64,000 bases of DNA from Linanthus parryae (Eukaryota; Streptophyta; Magnoliopsida; Ericales; Polemoniaceae): contig JALGPY010000010.1 of NCBI GenBank assembly GCA_023055425.1, positions 19,131,363 to 19,195,362 of the forward strand, given 5' to 3'. The translations under genes were made by a program, and so were the position numbers. Below are positions 12,321-24,042 of this stretch, piece by piece; within the stretch, counting starts at the first letter, position 1, and each line of letters starts with the position of its first letter. The notes below the pieces were generated by a model, which was not told where the DNA came from, did not search any database, and saw only the letters and a program-made list of their open reading frames with translations.

Positions 12321-13851
12321 TGTTGGAATATGCCCTAGAGGTAATCTCTTTTTCAGACATTTATATGGACTTTCTATTCATTGTGATATCGATATGTTAA
12401 CATAATGAAGTCATTAGATTATAAATTTTATATTCATAAATATTCGTTGTCAAGGTATAAAAGTTAATTAGGAAGACTATAATGCGTCGAGACTAGTATG
12501 TGAGTAGATTGATATGGGAATATCAAGTCTAACACATGGGTACGCATTAAGAATAATGGCGTGATGGATTGACCCTCCATGAGAAGGCTACATGGGAGTT
12601 ATGTAAATGTCACAAGTTCTTAATATATTGACAATGGTGTTGTGATCATTCGACATGAAGTCACTACATTCTCTTGATAAGAATTATCATGTTTTAATAT
12701 CGTCAATCACGCTGTAACAGGGTGATTATTAATGCGATAATTGGACATGCTACAAAATATTTTGAGATGTGTGATTGATGTAGATAGGATTTGTCCCTCC
12801 TACATAACATGAGTAATTATCCCCTTTCACTCTATATGTGGGACTTAGAGAAATGCATGTGGATGATCAAATTAATAAATATGAGATATTGAAGTCATTT
12901 GTTTGTCTAAATCTACTCACAGATCGAGAAAATATAGATTGGATATACAAGTGTGACACTCCATGTTTTTTTTGTAATGCATGTGCACGCTCAAATTAAT
13001 AAATATGAGATATTGAAGTCAGGTGTTTGTCTAAATCTACTCACAGATCGAGAAAATATAGATTGGATATACAAGTGTGACACTCCATGTTTTTTGTGTG
13101 TAATCTGGATAGAAGAGACAAATGGATTTTACAACACGGTAACATTGGTCACAGTGGTTAGTCAGATCACTGACATTCCTTTTACTTGGGTAGCATTGAT
13201 GTATTGCTAGATGATGTTAATGTTTGTAATTATTAGTGCCAACATAATTAGTGACCTATAGGGTCACACACAAGAATAGATCAAACTGGAATTAGTTCAT
13301 CATTAGTTTGGATAAAGAGCAATAATGTATATTGAACAAAAGTGTAAACTATATTCATTAGTTGGTCTAAAGAGCAATTGTGGACTAGAATGCAAACTAA
13401 TCATAAGTGTTAGGATTAAAGGGCAAAGATCACTTCTCTAGCATGTAAATAGGATTTATAGGCTATGAAAATTTAGTCTAGAGACATTCAACACCCACAC
13501 ATACACGTGAGAGACAGAAAGAGCGAAGAAAAGTAGTTTACTTCTACACCTAGGGTTCGGCCACCACCATTGCTGCCCCTCTCTCGCTGCCCACGGGTTG
13601 AATGGGATCCACCCACCGTGCACGTCCAAATCCGTTCATCTTGTATGATTGGAGAAGAATTCCAGTTCAGATCTATTCGTTTTGATACCGTAGAGGTGCG
13701 GCTCTTCAAATTCGTGCTTGTGATTGTCACCAGTCACTTTAACTGAGATAAAACTCAAATCATCAGATTATGCTCATTCACATGGGTCCTTGGAGGGTTT
13801 TAGCTAAATAATTCTGTTATTTATGCTGCGTTTGATTGCCTAAAACTTAAC
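12321..13851 (+). repeat. 3' LTR of E1
   Basis: The LTR begins TGTTGGAATATGCCCTAGAG. It ends near CTAAAACTTAAC, where the related E4 LTR ends CCAAAACTCAACA. The end is therefore set by homology and may be off by a base or two. At about 1531 bp it is some 105 bp longer than the E4 LTR, mostly because of a 124-bp internal tandem duplication. No partner LTR is in the window. Confidence 0.88.
12852..13099 (+). repeat. 124-bp tandem duplication inside the E1 LTR
   Basis: Two adjacent copies start at 12852 and 12976 with AATGCATGTG and both end near CACTCCATGTTTTTT. They differ at only a few positions. The E4 and E5 LTRs have this segment once. Confidence 0.92.
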
Positions 13852-15045
13852 CTTTAATAACTCTTGATGGTTTTTGAAACTACATTCGAGATGATTTCGT
13901 AAGCTTGTCCGAAGTAGTGATGGAATGTCTTGATAATAAACGTAGCCACTCCTTGACAATAACAATTAGGGAGAAGGGAACTATAATGATTATACTTTTT
14001 TCCTCACCACACTACGTACTTGAAATGTTCTTCCTATCTTAGCTAAACTTGTCTTGCAATGTCTTGATCAACGAACTTCTAGCTCAAAGTATTGGGCAAA
14101 AAATTGTGGCACTAGGACGCTGGTTTGGTTGCTCTCTTCCGTTGGCTTGAAGTTTATAACAATGGGAATTTCTCTTCCCCTTCGCGTGGGAGCACTTTGT
14201 AACTTGTTATTTTGTTGAGCTACATGATGTGGTGGTGGTGGATTTCGACCTCTTGAATCTCTGTGCCCAAGTTAGCCATCTTAGTTCTCACTTCTTCCAT
14301 TTCCTTTTCAGTTCTCTCACTACAAGCAGATTCTTCCCCTAATTTTATGCGGAGTTGTTTAGCTTGAACTTGGTGTTCTGCCTTCATTTGTTTGACTTCA
14401 TTTCTTTTTTATCTTCCATTCAATCGAATGTAATCTTCTGGGTCCTCAAGTGGTGTATGAAGTTTATCTTTAGTGGATCGGGTCGTAAACCAACTCTGTT
14501 TTCTGAAACAAAAATTACTCCTAAAGCACATGAGTAAAAGAATAAAAACCTTAAAGTAAATTGCTTAAGACATAACTACAGGAAACAACAAGGTCGCTGG
14601 TTACAGTGTCAGAAAGTTTACACACTCCAAACGCAAGTTCATAGTTGTCACTGCAGTAATAATATAGAATTATCCAGATAATAACGAACACAAAGGACTG
14701 GCTGCCTTTCTAGTTATTTTTTATCTAAAAATGTCGGGTGGTCTTTGCAGAGAGTAATTAAAATAATAACTAATAAATAAATATAGATTATACTTCATGA
14801 TTGTTGTGAAAGAAGATGGAGAAAGCAATAGGATTCCTCGTTTGGGCACAATATCATATTTTCCGGAATTTCCTTATCATCTATGAAATAGAGCCTTTCT
14901 ACTTTTCCAAGCGAGCAATTATGGTGCAGAGTATGGTCACACATATCAAAAAGTTAGTTTAATCCTTGTTATGCATTATGATAAATCTAATCTCCTAGTT
15001 CCACAACGAGGTTTGTCACTCTTAATTGGTTTCTTAGGTGTTTAT
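13852..15045. other. Unassigned old sequence with a decayed minus-strand coding trace
   Basis: This 1.2-kb stretch lies between the E1 LTR and the CACTA. On the minus strand about 14230-14420 reads as a charged, coiled-coil-like peptide in one frame (pieces KQMKAEHQVQAKQLRIK and ERTEKEMEEVRTKMANLG), ending in a His run and a stop. This style occurs at the C-terminus of plant En/Spm-type transposon proteins, but I cannot assign a family. The rest shows no gene, repeat or RNA that I recognise. Confidence 0.4.
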
Positions 15046-15048
15046 TTA
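15046..15048. repeat. CACTA target-site duplication, left copy (TTA)
   Basis: TTA precedes the CACTA end and recurs at 37885-37887. Three bases is the size expected for CACTA elements. Confidence 0.8.
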
Positions 15049-15078
15049 CACTACAACAAATATGACCTTTATTGACAG
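15049..15078 (+). repeat. CACTA left terminal inverted repeat
   Basis: The terminal sequence is CACTACAACAAATATGACC. It pairs with 37855-37884 in inverted orientation. Confidence 0.88.
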
Positions 15079-17258
15079 TTTTTTTGTTGACACACAGTTA
15101 AATGTAGCTAGTTACATGATTTATCTACAATATTTGTGTTTGTCGATATATGTGCTATCGCTTGTCAACAATGTAACTATTAAATAAGTCAAGAATGTTA
15201 TTATGTTGATTTCCGATCTGGGACAGTTAAATAAGGTGACAAACCTTAGATTTTGGTGACTTACATATTTGTCAGCAGTAAAAGTAAAATTACGTAATTG
15301 TTAATTTCAAAAAGAATTATGTAACTTTTAGAGGGTAAACTCAAAATATTTCCGCACTACCAATTTGAGGAAGAGAGGGAAAATAAAAAATTAAGTGAAA
15401 AACTACATTCTCGTACATGGACTCTCTTCAACCAATTATCGTCACTTCACCGGTCTTTCCCTTCAACCTCCCCCCCTATAGCTCACTCCCTGCACCCCCC
15501 CCCCCCGCTGTTGCGGACAGAAAAGCCATCGTCGCCCAGACTAGATCCGGTCGCATCACCACCATGCTGATGGGCATAAGGCCACTACCACCGTCACATC
15601 AACGTTAATTGGATCTGCCCGCTTCACCAGTTCACCACCACAACGATGTTTGGCCTCCCCTCTCTCTGTCTACCACTGATCTCCCTTCGCTTCTCTCGTA
15701 ATCAGGTAAATCACTTCACCCTCTCTCTCTCTCTTCTACTGGTGATTTTATTCTTTTTCCTTTCCTGCAAATTTCTAGGGTTCCTCAATATAGTAATTTA
15801 AGGAGGGAATTCTACTGATTCAATTTTTGCTACTGGTTGATGTTTGAGAATTGGTAATGATTGGATTTCAAATCATTTGGTTTTAGTTTGTACCAACCCC
15901 ATATAGTACCAGCTTGTATCTTTGCATCAGGTAAATCAGAGATAATTTTTTATTTTAGGTACTGTCCTCTCTCTGTACTCGCCCCTTTCTAGGCTTACAG
16001 TACTCGAGATAGTTTTTGTGTGACGTAAACGTCAAAGCCAACACCCAGCAACAATAGAGGTTAGGAGGCCTCTTCTCTGCTTGCTCTATCTACCTATGTA
16101 ATCGAAATATTTTATTCAGTTTTACGTTTAGAGTTTTGTAATCAATAATGACCCAAAAAACCCTTGGTGAAGTTTTCTAGCCGTCCGACCCTGCACGAAG
16201 CTATGCGCCCTGACCCTTCTGTCAATATATTTATGTTTACTGATTTCAATGGCGAGTTCAGCTGGCTCAAGCTTTTAGCCACCTCATGTGGTCTGCAGAT
16301 CATAAACCCAAGCTTGAGGAAAATCTTCCCCTCTAGCCTTTGTTCAATCCATATTGATAGGTTGAAATTGCTTGCATTATTTTTGTTTCACCGTAATAAG
16401 GCTAATAAATTTGACATACTTTCCTTTTGACTTTGACAGTCAAGCCGTCTGTATTGTGACCTCAAAGATGTTTGATATCATACTTGGTGATCCTGAAAAT
16501 GATTCTCTAGGACTTTGGAATGGGCACTTGAAGTTTGTGGTTGATTTTTTTTTTTTACTAACCACACAATTAATATTTCTGAATAGATGGAGTCATGTCT
16601 TGATTTGTTGAATTAAGGGTACAAAGGTTCAAATGAGAAAAGAACTAGGAATAAATAAACTTACATGATAAAGGGGTTTTACTATGGTTTCTCAATTAGC
16701 CTTTCTCATGTGATAAGTGATGCCTTGATTGTCATCAGATATGTTCAATGTTACTTCTTAAGAAATTGTGATCAATCTGAAAGTTTAAGGTGAGGTATGC
16801 CAAGTATATAGATGTGTGTTTACGTTTTCTACTCTATTTTTTACTTAGCTTTGAAGTTATTTTGGTACTTATTAATTAGTCAATCACCAAAACATAGAGC
16901 TGGACATAATGCCTAATTAGTTGTAACTGAGACATTGGACATTGGTTAAGTGAAAATAAATTGCAGAGATTAAGGTCAGGAGGGTTGATTTTGGCTTCTT
17001 GGAACTATAATAAAATTATAAGAGGAACGAGAAGATATTTTGGTACTTGCAATATTCTCCTAATACTTCTTTTGAATATTTTCTATAGAAACTAGTATCT
17101 TACTTGTCGTTAAATTTGGTCTATGCGCTTTTGGTATTGGCTATGTCTACTCATTAGTCAAAGTGGTCCTCATTCTTCTTAATTATTGTTGTGTCGTGGA
17201 TCTGATTTGAAAGAATATCCTTCCTTTTTTGACAAAGAAAGAATATCATGATCCTTAT
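15079..17258 (+). other. CACTA left arm: gene-like patches, no transposase
   Basis: A pyrimidine-rich, GC-richer patch at 15410-15740 includes a short proline-rich frame from ATG 15417 and a run of C near 15498. GTAAAT/GTACTG-type donors and TTTTAG-type acceptors around 15700-15960 resemble a plant 5' exon-intron region. A frame at 16164-16430 (containing RPDPSVNIFMFTDFNGEFSW) and another at 16440-16530 look like exon pieces, but I recognise no family. Captured host sequence is a reasonable guess. The remainder is AT-rich with nothing identifiable. Confidence 0.4.
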
Positions 17259-17263
17259 ATATA

Positions 17264-18715
17264 TGTAGGTGTAAACAAGTATAAATAGAGTACGCTAGCT
17301 TTTGCCAAAACACAAGTTTTTGAAACTTAAGTAGAGCAAAATGTTGATATCTCAAAGCTTTGAAAAGGATTTGTGAAGCTTGAAGATATAACAGCAAAGT
17401 ATAGAGGCTTCAAAGCTTTGAGACTTGGATAGCTCCAAAGCTTTGAAACTTCCATTATAAACTGAAAATAAATGCAGCAAAAGTAAATAGCAAATACACA
17501 GAGATTTTACAGAGTTCAGTCACAATTGGACCTAGTCTATGCCTGAGGGATCCCAGGATTCAAACACAACTTCTTATTAATCACCCATATTTAGCCCTAG
17601 ATCTCAAACCTAAGTGAGCTACCTTACACTTATCCAGCATGCGGTTCCCAACCTATCTAGTTACAGGCTACGACCTGTTGCAACAATAAGAACCTCATGT
17701 TGTTCACTTGAAAAACCAAACTACTAAGTTTAGGGAGGTTTTAGAGATGAAGAATAAATGATACAATTAAGTATAAGAAGAAAAACTCAAAGTAGATAAG
17801 CTGATTAGGCCTGGAAGAGTTCTTCTGAGTGTGAATGATCTTGAGTCTGCTGGATAGTTGAATCCCTAAATGATTTGAAGAACTGTATGAACTTGATCTT
17901 CCCAGTATGTTGCTCTCTTCACAATCACGATCTATCTCTATCCTTTAACTCTCTGCAATTCAAATGTTAATTGCTGCTTTCAGTCTGCAACTAACTTGAG
18001 AGATTTCAGGAACATAATTCCTGAAATATCACCTTTCTGATAAGCTCCAATCAGCACCTATATTTGAATGAATTGCTGAGCTGTGTATGGACGTTGGAGT
18101 GTCCAACAAACTTTCATATACTCAGCAAAAAAGATCAAACACATTACAATAAAATCTAGCAAAAAAGACCAGCTTATTGCAGCAACTATCAGTTCATAAG
18201 AAAACTATGCTAGAGTTGTCTGCTGACAATTCTGAGTTAACAAATATATTCAATCTCATGAATATATCAAGTAACTGATATAGAACACACAATAATAGAC
18301 AATGATCAACTTATATCAAGTTCTAAGTATCACTGAATCAACCTGCATACAGGAAGATAATTGAATGAACTTAGCAGTAAAGAGTAACCAGAATATCTCA
18401 AAGCTTTGAAGCTTTGCCTGCTAACTTCACCAGAATGAACATTGGATTTTCAATCCAACTTAGTCCTGAAAATAATCAAATTAGAACATAGATTGCTAAC
18501 TTCATTCATATAATTAATCCATATCATATTCAAATCATAACCAAAACCTGCACAAAAACAGTTAGATAATTCGGCATATAGTGACTGCTACAGTAACTCA
18601 AAGTTTTGAAGCTTTGGTACTTAGCAATTTCTTATGCTTGTGTTTCTGGCTTTCATCATCAAGGAGCTATGCCTGAATATTCACAATATAATGTCCGTGA
18701 GCTTCAGACTTATCA
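17264..18715 (-). repeat. 3' LTR of E2
   Basis: On the minus strand it starts TGATAAGTCTGAAGC, and it is co-linear with the right LTR. Its outer edge (TGTAGGTGTAAACAAG) lacks about 15 bp present at the start of the partner (TGAAAGTGTGTAATATAGG), so the exact boundary is uncertain. It contains four perfect CAAAGCTTTG palindromes (17353, 17411, 17436, 18399). Confidence 0.88.
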
Positions 18716-18734
18716 ATCTCCCCCTTGATGAAAG
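18716..18734 (-). other. Polypurine tract of E2
   Basis: On the minus strand the bases before the 3' LTR read CTTTCATCAAGGGGGAGAT, with the purine run GGGGGAGA close to the LTR. Confidence 0.75.
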
Positions 18735-19010
18735 ACAAAACACATTATCTGGGCACTTTTATCCTGCAACTTACAATCAGAAGTAAAAATCACATAATAT
18801 AAATAACACAAAATCAAATACATTATCTAAAAAAAAATATAGCATAGATAACATTCTACCATATCCAGAAATTATTACAAACCATGAATCCATATACTAA
18901 ATAAAAAAAAAACACATAACACATAATCTTCTCCCCCTTTTTGAATTTCATCAAAATAGCAGAAGAAATGTAGGATCTGTTCAGAGTTTTTAAGAAAATA
19001 AAAAGATAAA

Positions 19011-20907
19011 CTAAACTTCAAGACCTAGAAGAGTAGAATGATAGAGAGAATGGGTTCGAGGCTTTGAACATCCTGAGTACTTTGCTTTTCCCTTGCCTTT
19101 GCCCCAAGTCTCGTCTTGTTCTTCTTTTGAGAATTGTGCATCTACATCCTGCTCTTCAGTCTGCCTACCTAGTTCTTCAGCTTCCGCAGATTCAGCTCCG
19201 ATCTTCTCCACAACCTCATCAACCAACTTGTCTAGATCTGCAGCTTCCTTTTCTGCTTTCTCTGCAGCAGTTTCCTCAGCATTTGCCTCATCTTCAGATT
19301 GTTCAAAGAGATCCTTTGATGTCAGAACAACATGAATACCTTTCTTCTTCTTCTTCTTCTTCTTCTTCTTCTTCTTCTTCTGTTTCTTGAGATCTTCTCC
19401 CATAAATTCCTCTGAAAAAATGCTTGTATCTCTGCTTTCTGAAGAAGGCACTTTATCTAGATCCAAACCTTTGATGATCGGGTCAAGCTTGTTGAGCACC
19501 AAACCTTTGAACTTAGTAAGATCACTGGATAAGTCAAACATACCTTGTCTGAAATCCTCCACACCATCTTCCAGAACCTCAATTCTATCTATAATCTATG
19601 AAAAATCCTGATTACCAGGCACCTTAGGGGTTGAAGCAGCTCTAGGTTTGATGAATTCATTCTGCTTCAGCTCCTTAACATTCAACTCTGAATAGAACTT
19701 CCACTTTCCTTTAGCAGTATAAACAATCCCAATCCTTTGAAGAGATGCTTCATTAACACCCCAAAACCAGTAGTAATCTTCTCTTCATCCTCCATAGCAA
19801 TTCCAAAATGCTTGAAAAACAATGGTAAGACATTGGCATAGGGTCGGGAGTGGTTCCTAGTCCTAGTTCCACAGTAGACCATATGCTCCATCACCACAGT
19901 AGGAAGGTCTACCTCAAACCCTTGACATATCAAATACATTAATATCAGCACCTTGTCTGTTATCAACTCTTTGGAATATTCTCTGGGGACAACACATCTT
20001 ATGATGATTGAGAACATGACTTTAGCTTCACAGTTAAACACATAATGTGTTAACTACTTGGGTTCAAGAGTGGTTTCCTCCAAGAAAAACATGGCTTTGG
20101 CTTTCTCTAGAATTTATTTCCTATCATGATAATCACCAACCTTATACTTTCTAGGTACCCCCAAAAATTTGGAGAACACCTTGTGATCCAACCTAATATC
20201 TACACCATCCACTCTTGAAGTGAGGATGTATCTATCACTATCATCAAATTCTTGAACCAAATTCAAATAGAACAGTATGGTTAACCTAGGGTAAGCTTCA
20301 GAAGGAGGTTTCAACAGACTTCCAACAAATGAGTTTCTCAAACTCTTAATGTAGTCTAAGTCCAAAATATCCAATAACTCACTACTGATCAGACTAAAAA
20401 AAGAAACCTTAGATGATGCATACCCATCCATCCATACAGTCTTAACTTCATAATTAACAAACCAAGACTCAGGCAAGAGATTCTTATCAACATTTGTGGC
20501 TTCTTGGTTTTCACTTAACTGTGCTTAACCCTCTTCTTATCAGGAGTTGCTTCACCCTTGTTTTCTGGAGTTTCTTCAGCTTTCTTGTCACCAACTTTCT
20601 TTTCCTTTGAAGATGGTACACTCTTCTTTTCTTTCTAAATTGTCATCTGTTTCTTTTTCGTACTTGACTCTTCCTCCTGATCCTTGTTCCCCTTTTCTTT
20701 CACCACTTCCTCTGTTGCAGATTCTGAATCTAACCCAGCCCTTGCTTCTTCCTGAACTTCCTTTCCCTTCTTGGTCTTCTTTGTAGGAGGAGAAGTCTCA
20801 TGAAAACTGGTTGGTTCTTCTGAGTCTGATATCCTATTAGCCTCTCTCTTCACCCTTTTGTTGGAGGCCTGACCTAGCTGCTTGATCCTTTCTGATTTTC
20901 GCTCCAT
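19011..20907 (-). pseudogene. E2 extra ORF downstream of pol (Sirevirus 'env-position' ORF), broken
   Basis: One long ORF appears to have been broken into several frames. It starts at ATG 20907 (MERKSERIKQLGQASNKRVK), a basic and acidic, low-complexity N-terminal part to 20635. Next, 20476-20114 (ESWFVNYEVKTVWMDGYASS, then FLGVPRKYKVGDY) and 20041-19682 resemble the 'putative plant transposon protein' domain found in many plant element ORFs. Last, 19562-19011 is a charged, coiled-coil-like C-terminus with a run of about 15 lysines. I see no signal peptide or membrane segment, so despite its position I see no sign of an envelope protein. Its function is unknown. It lies after RNase H and before the polypurine tract. 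Confidence 0.75.
19341..19381. repeat. CTT/AAG trinucleotide repeat in the E2 extra ORF
   Basis: About 13 CTT units occur. On the minus strand they encode the lysine run of the extra ORF. Confidence 0.95.
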
Positions 20908-21344
20908 TTCGGTTAGGGTTTGAGATAGTTTGATAGAATGGGGGAGAGAGAGATAGAGACGAAGAAATTCACGTAGAGAATGAGAGATAACAAGTCCTGA
21001 AGCTGGCTTAAGTAGGTAGAAGAGTTTTGACTGAAAATAGGAGATTTGCATGCAAAAAGATTTCACAAGATTTTCAAAGATATCTGTAGATATTTTGATC
21101 AAATCTCCGAACATTTGAAAAGATTCGGTAATTATCTAAAACGATAATACAAATTTTGTCATGATCCAATTTTTTAAAGATAATGCCAATCCACTCATCA
21201 AAGCAGTGTAAAAGTGGTTCAAAGCTTTGAGAAGTTTCAGATTATCACAGAAACTTCAAAGCTTTGAGCCATACTTTCAAGGATAAAAAAAGTATAATCT
21301 CAAGGCTTTGAAATCACACAGATAATACGCATAGTAACTAATTA

Positions 21345-24042
21345 CTACCCCCTAAACCAAATCATCCTTGTTTAACATACCCAATTCAAGCCTTAGGGAT
21401 GCAAACCTCTCATCTGGTAGTGGTTTAGTAAAAATATCAGCTATTTGCTTAGAAGTAGAAATAAAAGATAGAACAATATCACCTTTTTATGTGTGATCTC
21501 TAAGAAAATGATGTCTCACATCTTTGTGCTTTGTTCTTGAGTGGTGGAATGGATTCTTAGAAATAGAAATAGCACTTGTATTTTCAGAGTTCATAAGCAC
21601 AATTCTGAAATCATATCCAAGGTCTCTTAGCTGCTGTGCAATTCATAAGACCTGTGAACAACAAGCTCCAGCTGCAATGTATTCAGCTTCTGCAGTTGAT
21701 AGAGCTACTTAATTATGCTTCGTTGAATGCCATTATATCTATGAAGATCCAAGAAATTGGCAGCATCCAAAAGTACTCTTTCTGTCTACTTTGTACCTGC
21801 AAAGTCTGCATCTGAATATCCACTCAACATTAAATTAGATCTTCTTGGATACCAAAGCCCCAAGTCTTTGGTTCCATTCAAATATCTAAAAATCATTTTC
21901 ACGGAAATTTAATGACTTTCTTTAGGATCAACTTGAAGTCTTGCACACATGCACACACTGAACATAATATCTGGTCTACTAGCAGTTAGATACAAAAGTG
22001 AACCAATCATACCTTTGTACTCTTTCTGATTTACACTCTTACCAGTTGTGTCCTTGTCTAAAGACCGTGATGAACTCATAGGGGTCTTTACAACCTTGGA
22101 CTGTGACATATTATACTTGTTTAACAAGTCCAGGGTGTACTTTCCTTGATGCACAAAAGTTCCCTTATTGCAACAAGGAAAAATGTTTCCTCATAGTCAA
22201 TACCTTCCTATTAATTCTATCCCTGTGCAACCAGTCTTGCTTTGTTTATCACAACCTTGCCTTTTTCATCAAGTTTATTTCTGAACACCCTTCTTGTTCC
22301 AATCACTGATTGATCCTTTGGTCTAGGAACCACATTCCAGACCTTGTTCCTTTCAAATTCATTCAGCTCATTCTACATTGCAATGATCCAATCTGCATCT
22401 TCTAGTGCTTCTTTTGCATTTTTGGGCTCATTGAGTGATACAAAAGCACTGAATGCACACAGATTTCTCAATTGACCTCTTGTTTGAGTTCCGGTAGTTG
22501 GTCTGAAATAATATTCTCTGCAGGATGATCTGAGAGATATTTGAACTTCTTTCTGGGTGTTCAAGCGTATGGACCTTCAAGGCTTTGAGTTCTTGATACA
22601 GTAGAAGGAGCATCATATTTCCTGTCAGTCTTAGTCTCAAGGATTTGAGATTTTGGCTCAAGAAAGTTTTTGCTACTTAGTTTTTCTCTTGCTGGCTTTC
22701 TCAAGGTCTTCATCAGCCTCATATTTATTCAAACTAAGATCAGCAAAACTTTCACTCAGAGAATCACCAGTACTTTCATAAATAATAACATGAATACTAT
22801 CCTCTACAATCTTAGATCTCTTATTGTAGACCCTGTAAGCTTTGCTGGTTTGAGACCAACCAAGAAACACACCCTCATCACTTCTAGCATCAAACATACC
22901 AAGATTATCTTTGCCATTGTTATGCACAAAACAAGTACAACCAAAAGGCTTAAAGTAAGAAACACTAGGCGTTATGCCTTTAAACAGTTCATAAGAGGTT
23001 TTCTTCAAATTGGCGTGATCAAACATCTATTGAGCACATAGTTGGCAGTATTAACAGCTTCTGCCCACAAAGATTTTTGCAAATTACTTTCAAGTAGCAT
23101 GGTTCTAGACATATCTTCAAGTGTCCTATTTTTCTTCTCAACTACTCCATTCTGCTGAGGAGTTCTAGGTGCAGAAAAGTTGTGTGAGTTGCCATGCTTT
23201 GCACAAAATAAATAAAAATCAAGTTGATCAAATTCCCTGCCATGATCACTTCTAATAGATGCAACAGGTAAATTTTTCAAAGTTTGAAGCTCTTTGCAAA
23301 GTTTAGAAAATTAAAATAATACTTCAGACTTTTCTCTTCTAGAGTAATCATCAACCACAAAAAGCATATATCTCTTACCTCTGGGTGTTTGAACCCTCAT
23401 AGGACCACACAAGCCCATATGCATCAATTCTAAGGGTATGGAGGTACTTACAAAGTTCTTTGGCATGAATGAGCTTCTAGTTTGTTTACCTTGAGTACAT
23501 GCCTTGAAAAACTCATTATCTTTGAATTTTAGAATTGATAATCCCCTTACCAGACCTTTTGAGATGAGCTTATTCAAAGAATGCATGCTTATATGGCCAA
23601 GCTTTCTGTGCCATAGTTTTGAGTCATCCTTCAAAGCTTTGTGACGCTTCATGCTATCACCTGCAACTTTGTAAGTACATAGTGCATAAACATTATGTGA
23701 TCTAGGAGCAGTGAGTATGTAATTTCCTGATTTTTCATCTTGCACCACACATTTCTCCTTGTCAAAAACTACCTTATTACCTTTGTCACAAAGCAGGGAA
23801 ATACTCAATAAATTATACTTACGACCGTCAACTAAATAAACATCAGAAATTCAATCTGCAGAATTGTTACCAACACTTCCTATACCAATTATATTGCACT
23901 TTGCTTTGTCACCAAGTGTGATTGTTCCCTCTGATTGCTCTTTGAGCTCTGAGAATAAATATTTCTTCCCACTCATATGCCTGGAACATCCACTATCCAA
24001 AATCCATTTCTGATCTTTCAAAGCTTTGGTGACATCCTGCAA
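21345..24042 (-). pseudogene. pol: E2 pol with deleted RT core
   Basis: On the minus strand the order is protease (24042 on, ILDSGCSRHMSG), GAG-pre-integrase (LWHRKLGHISMHSLNK near 23600), integrase (VDDYSR near 23345; SIRSDHGREF and TPQQNGVVEKKNRT at 23280-23100), RT N-terminus (about 22660-22170) and RNase H (STAEAEY near 21690). The RT runs from a GIDYEETF-type block straight into FVHQGKYTLDLLNKYNM at about 22150-22195. The part that should contain the YVDD active site is absent, probably a deletion of several hundred bases. Other frameshifts and stops are present. Confidence 0.9.

Larger units (their letters stand above)
1..13851 (+). mobile_element. E1: Angela-like Ty1/copia retrotransposon, 5' end outside window, split by E-A
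   Basis: This plus-strand LTR retrotransposon carries leader, gag, pol and 3' LTR, but its 5' LTR lies left of the window. Bases 1-522 and 9001-13851 form one element once the nested insertion at 523-9000 and one copy of its AGATA target duplication are set aside. The leader matches the leader of E4 near 41190-41411 and 49230-49445. The sequence resuming at 9001 is the start of gag. All coding parts are full of stops and frameshifts, so it encodes no working protein. The assignment to the Angela-like group rests on the LTR start, the order protease-integrase-RT-RNase H and the related tRNA-Met primer sites in its relatives. Confidence 0.9.

Noticed and set aside
19064..19390. Plus-strand frames (19064-19390, 19093-19335) rich in Ser, Leu and Pro.
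   Set aside because: They are the opposite strand of the lysine- and glutamate-rich E2 extra ORF; the serine run is just the CTT repeat read in another frame.
20114..20476. Possible envelope gene in the Sirevirus, because of its position after pol.
   Set aside because: The pieces have no signal peptide, no membrane segment and no cleavage-like site. The middle looks like a plant transposon protein domain instead.
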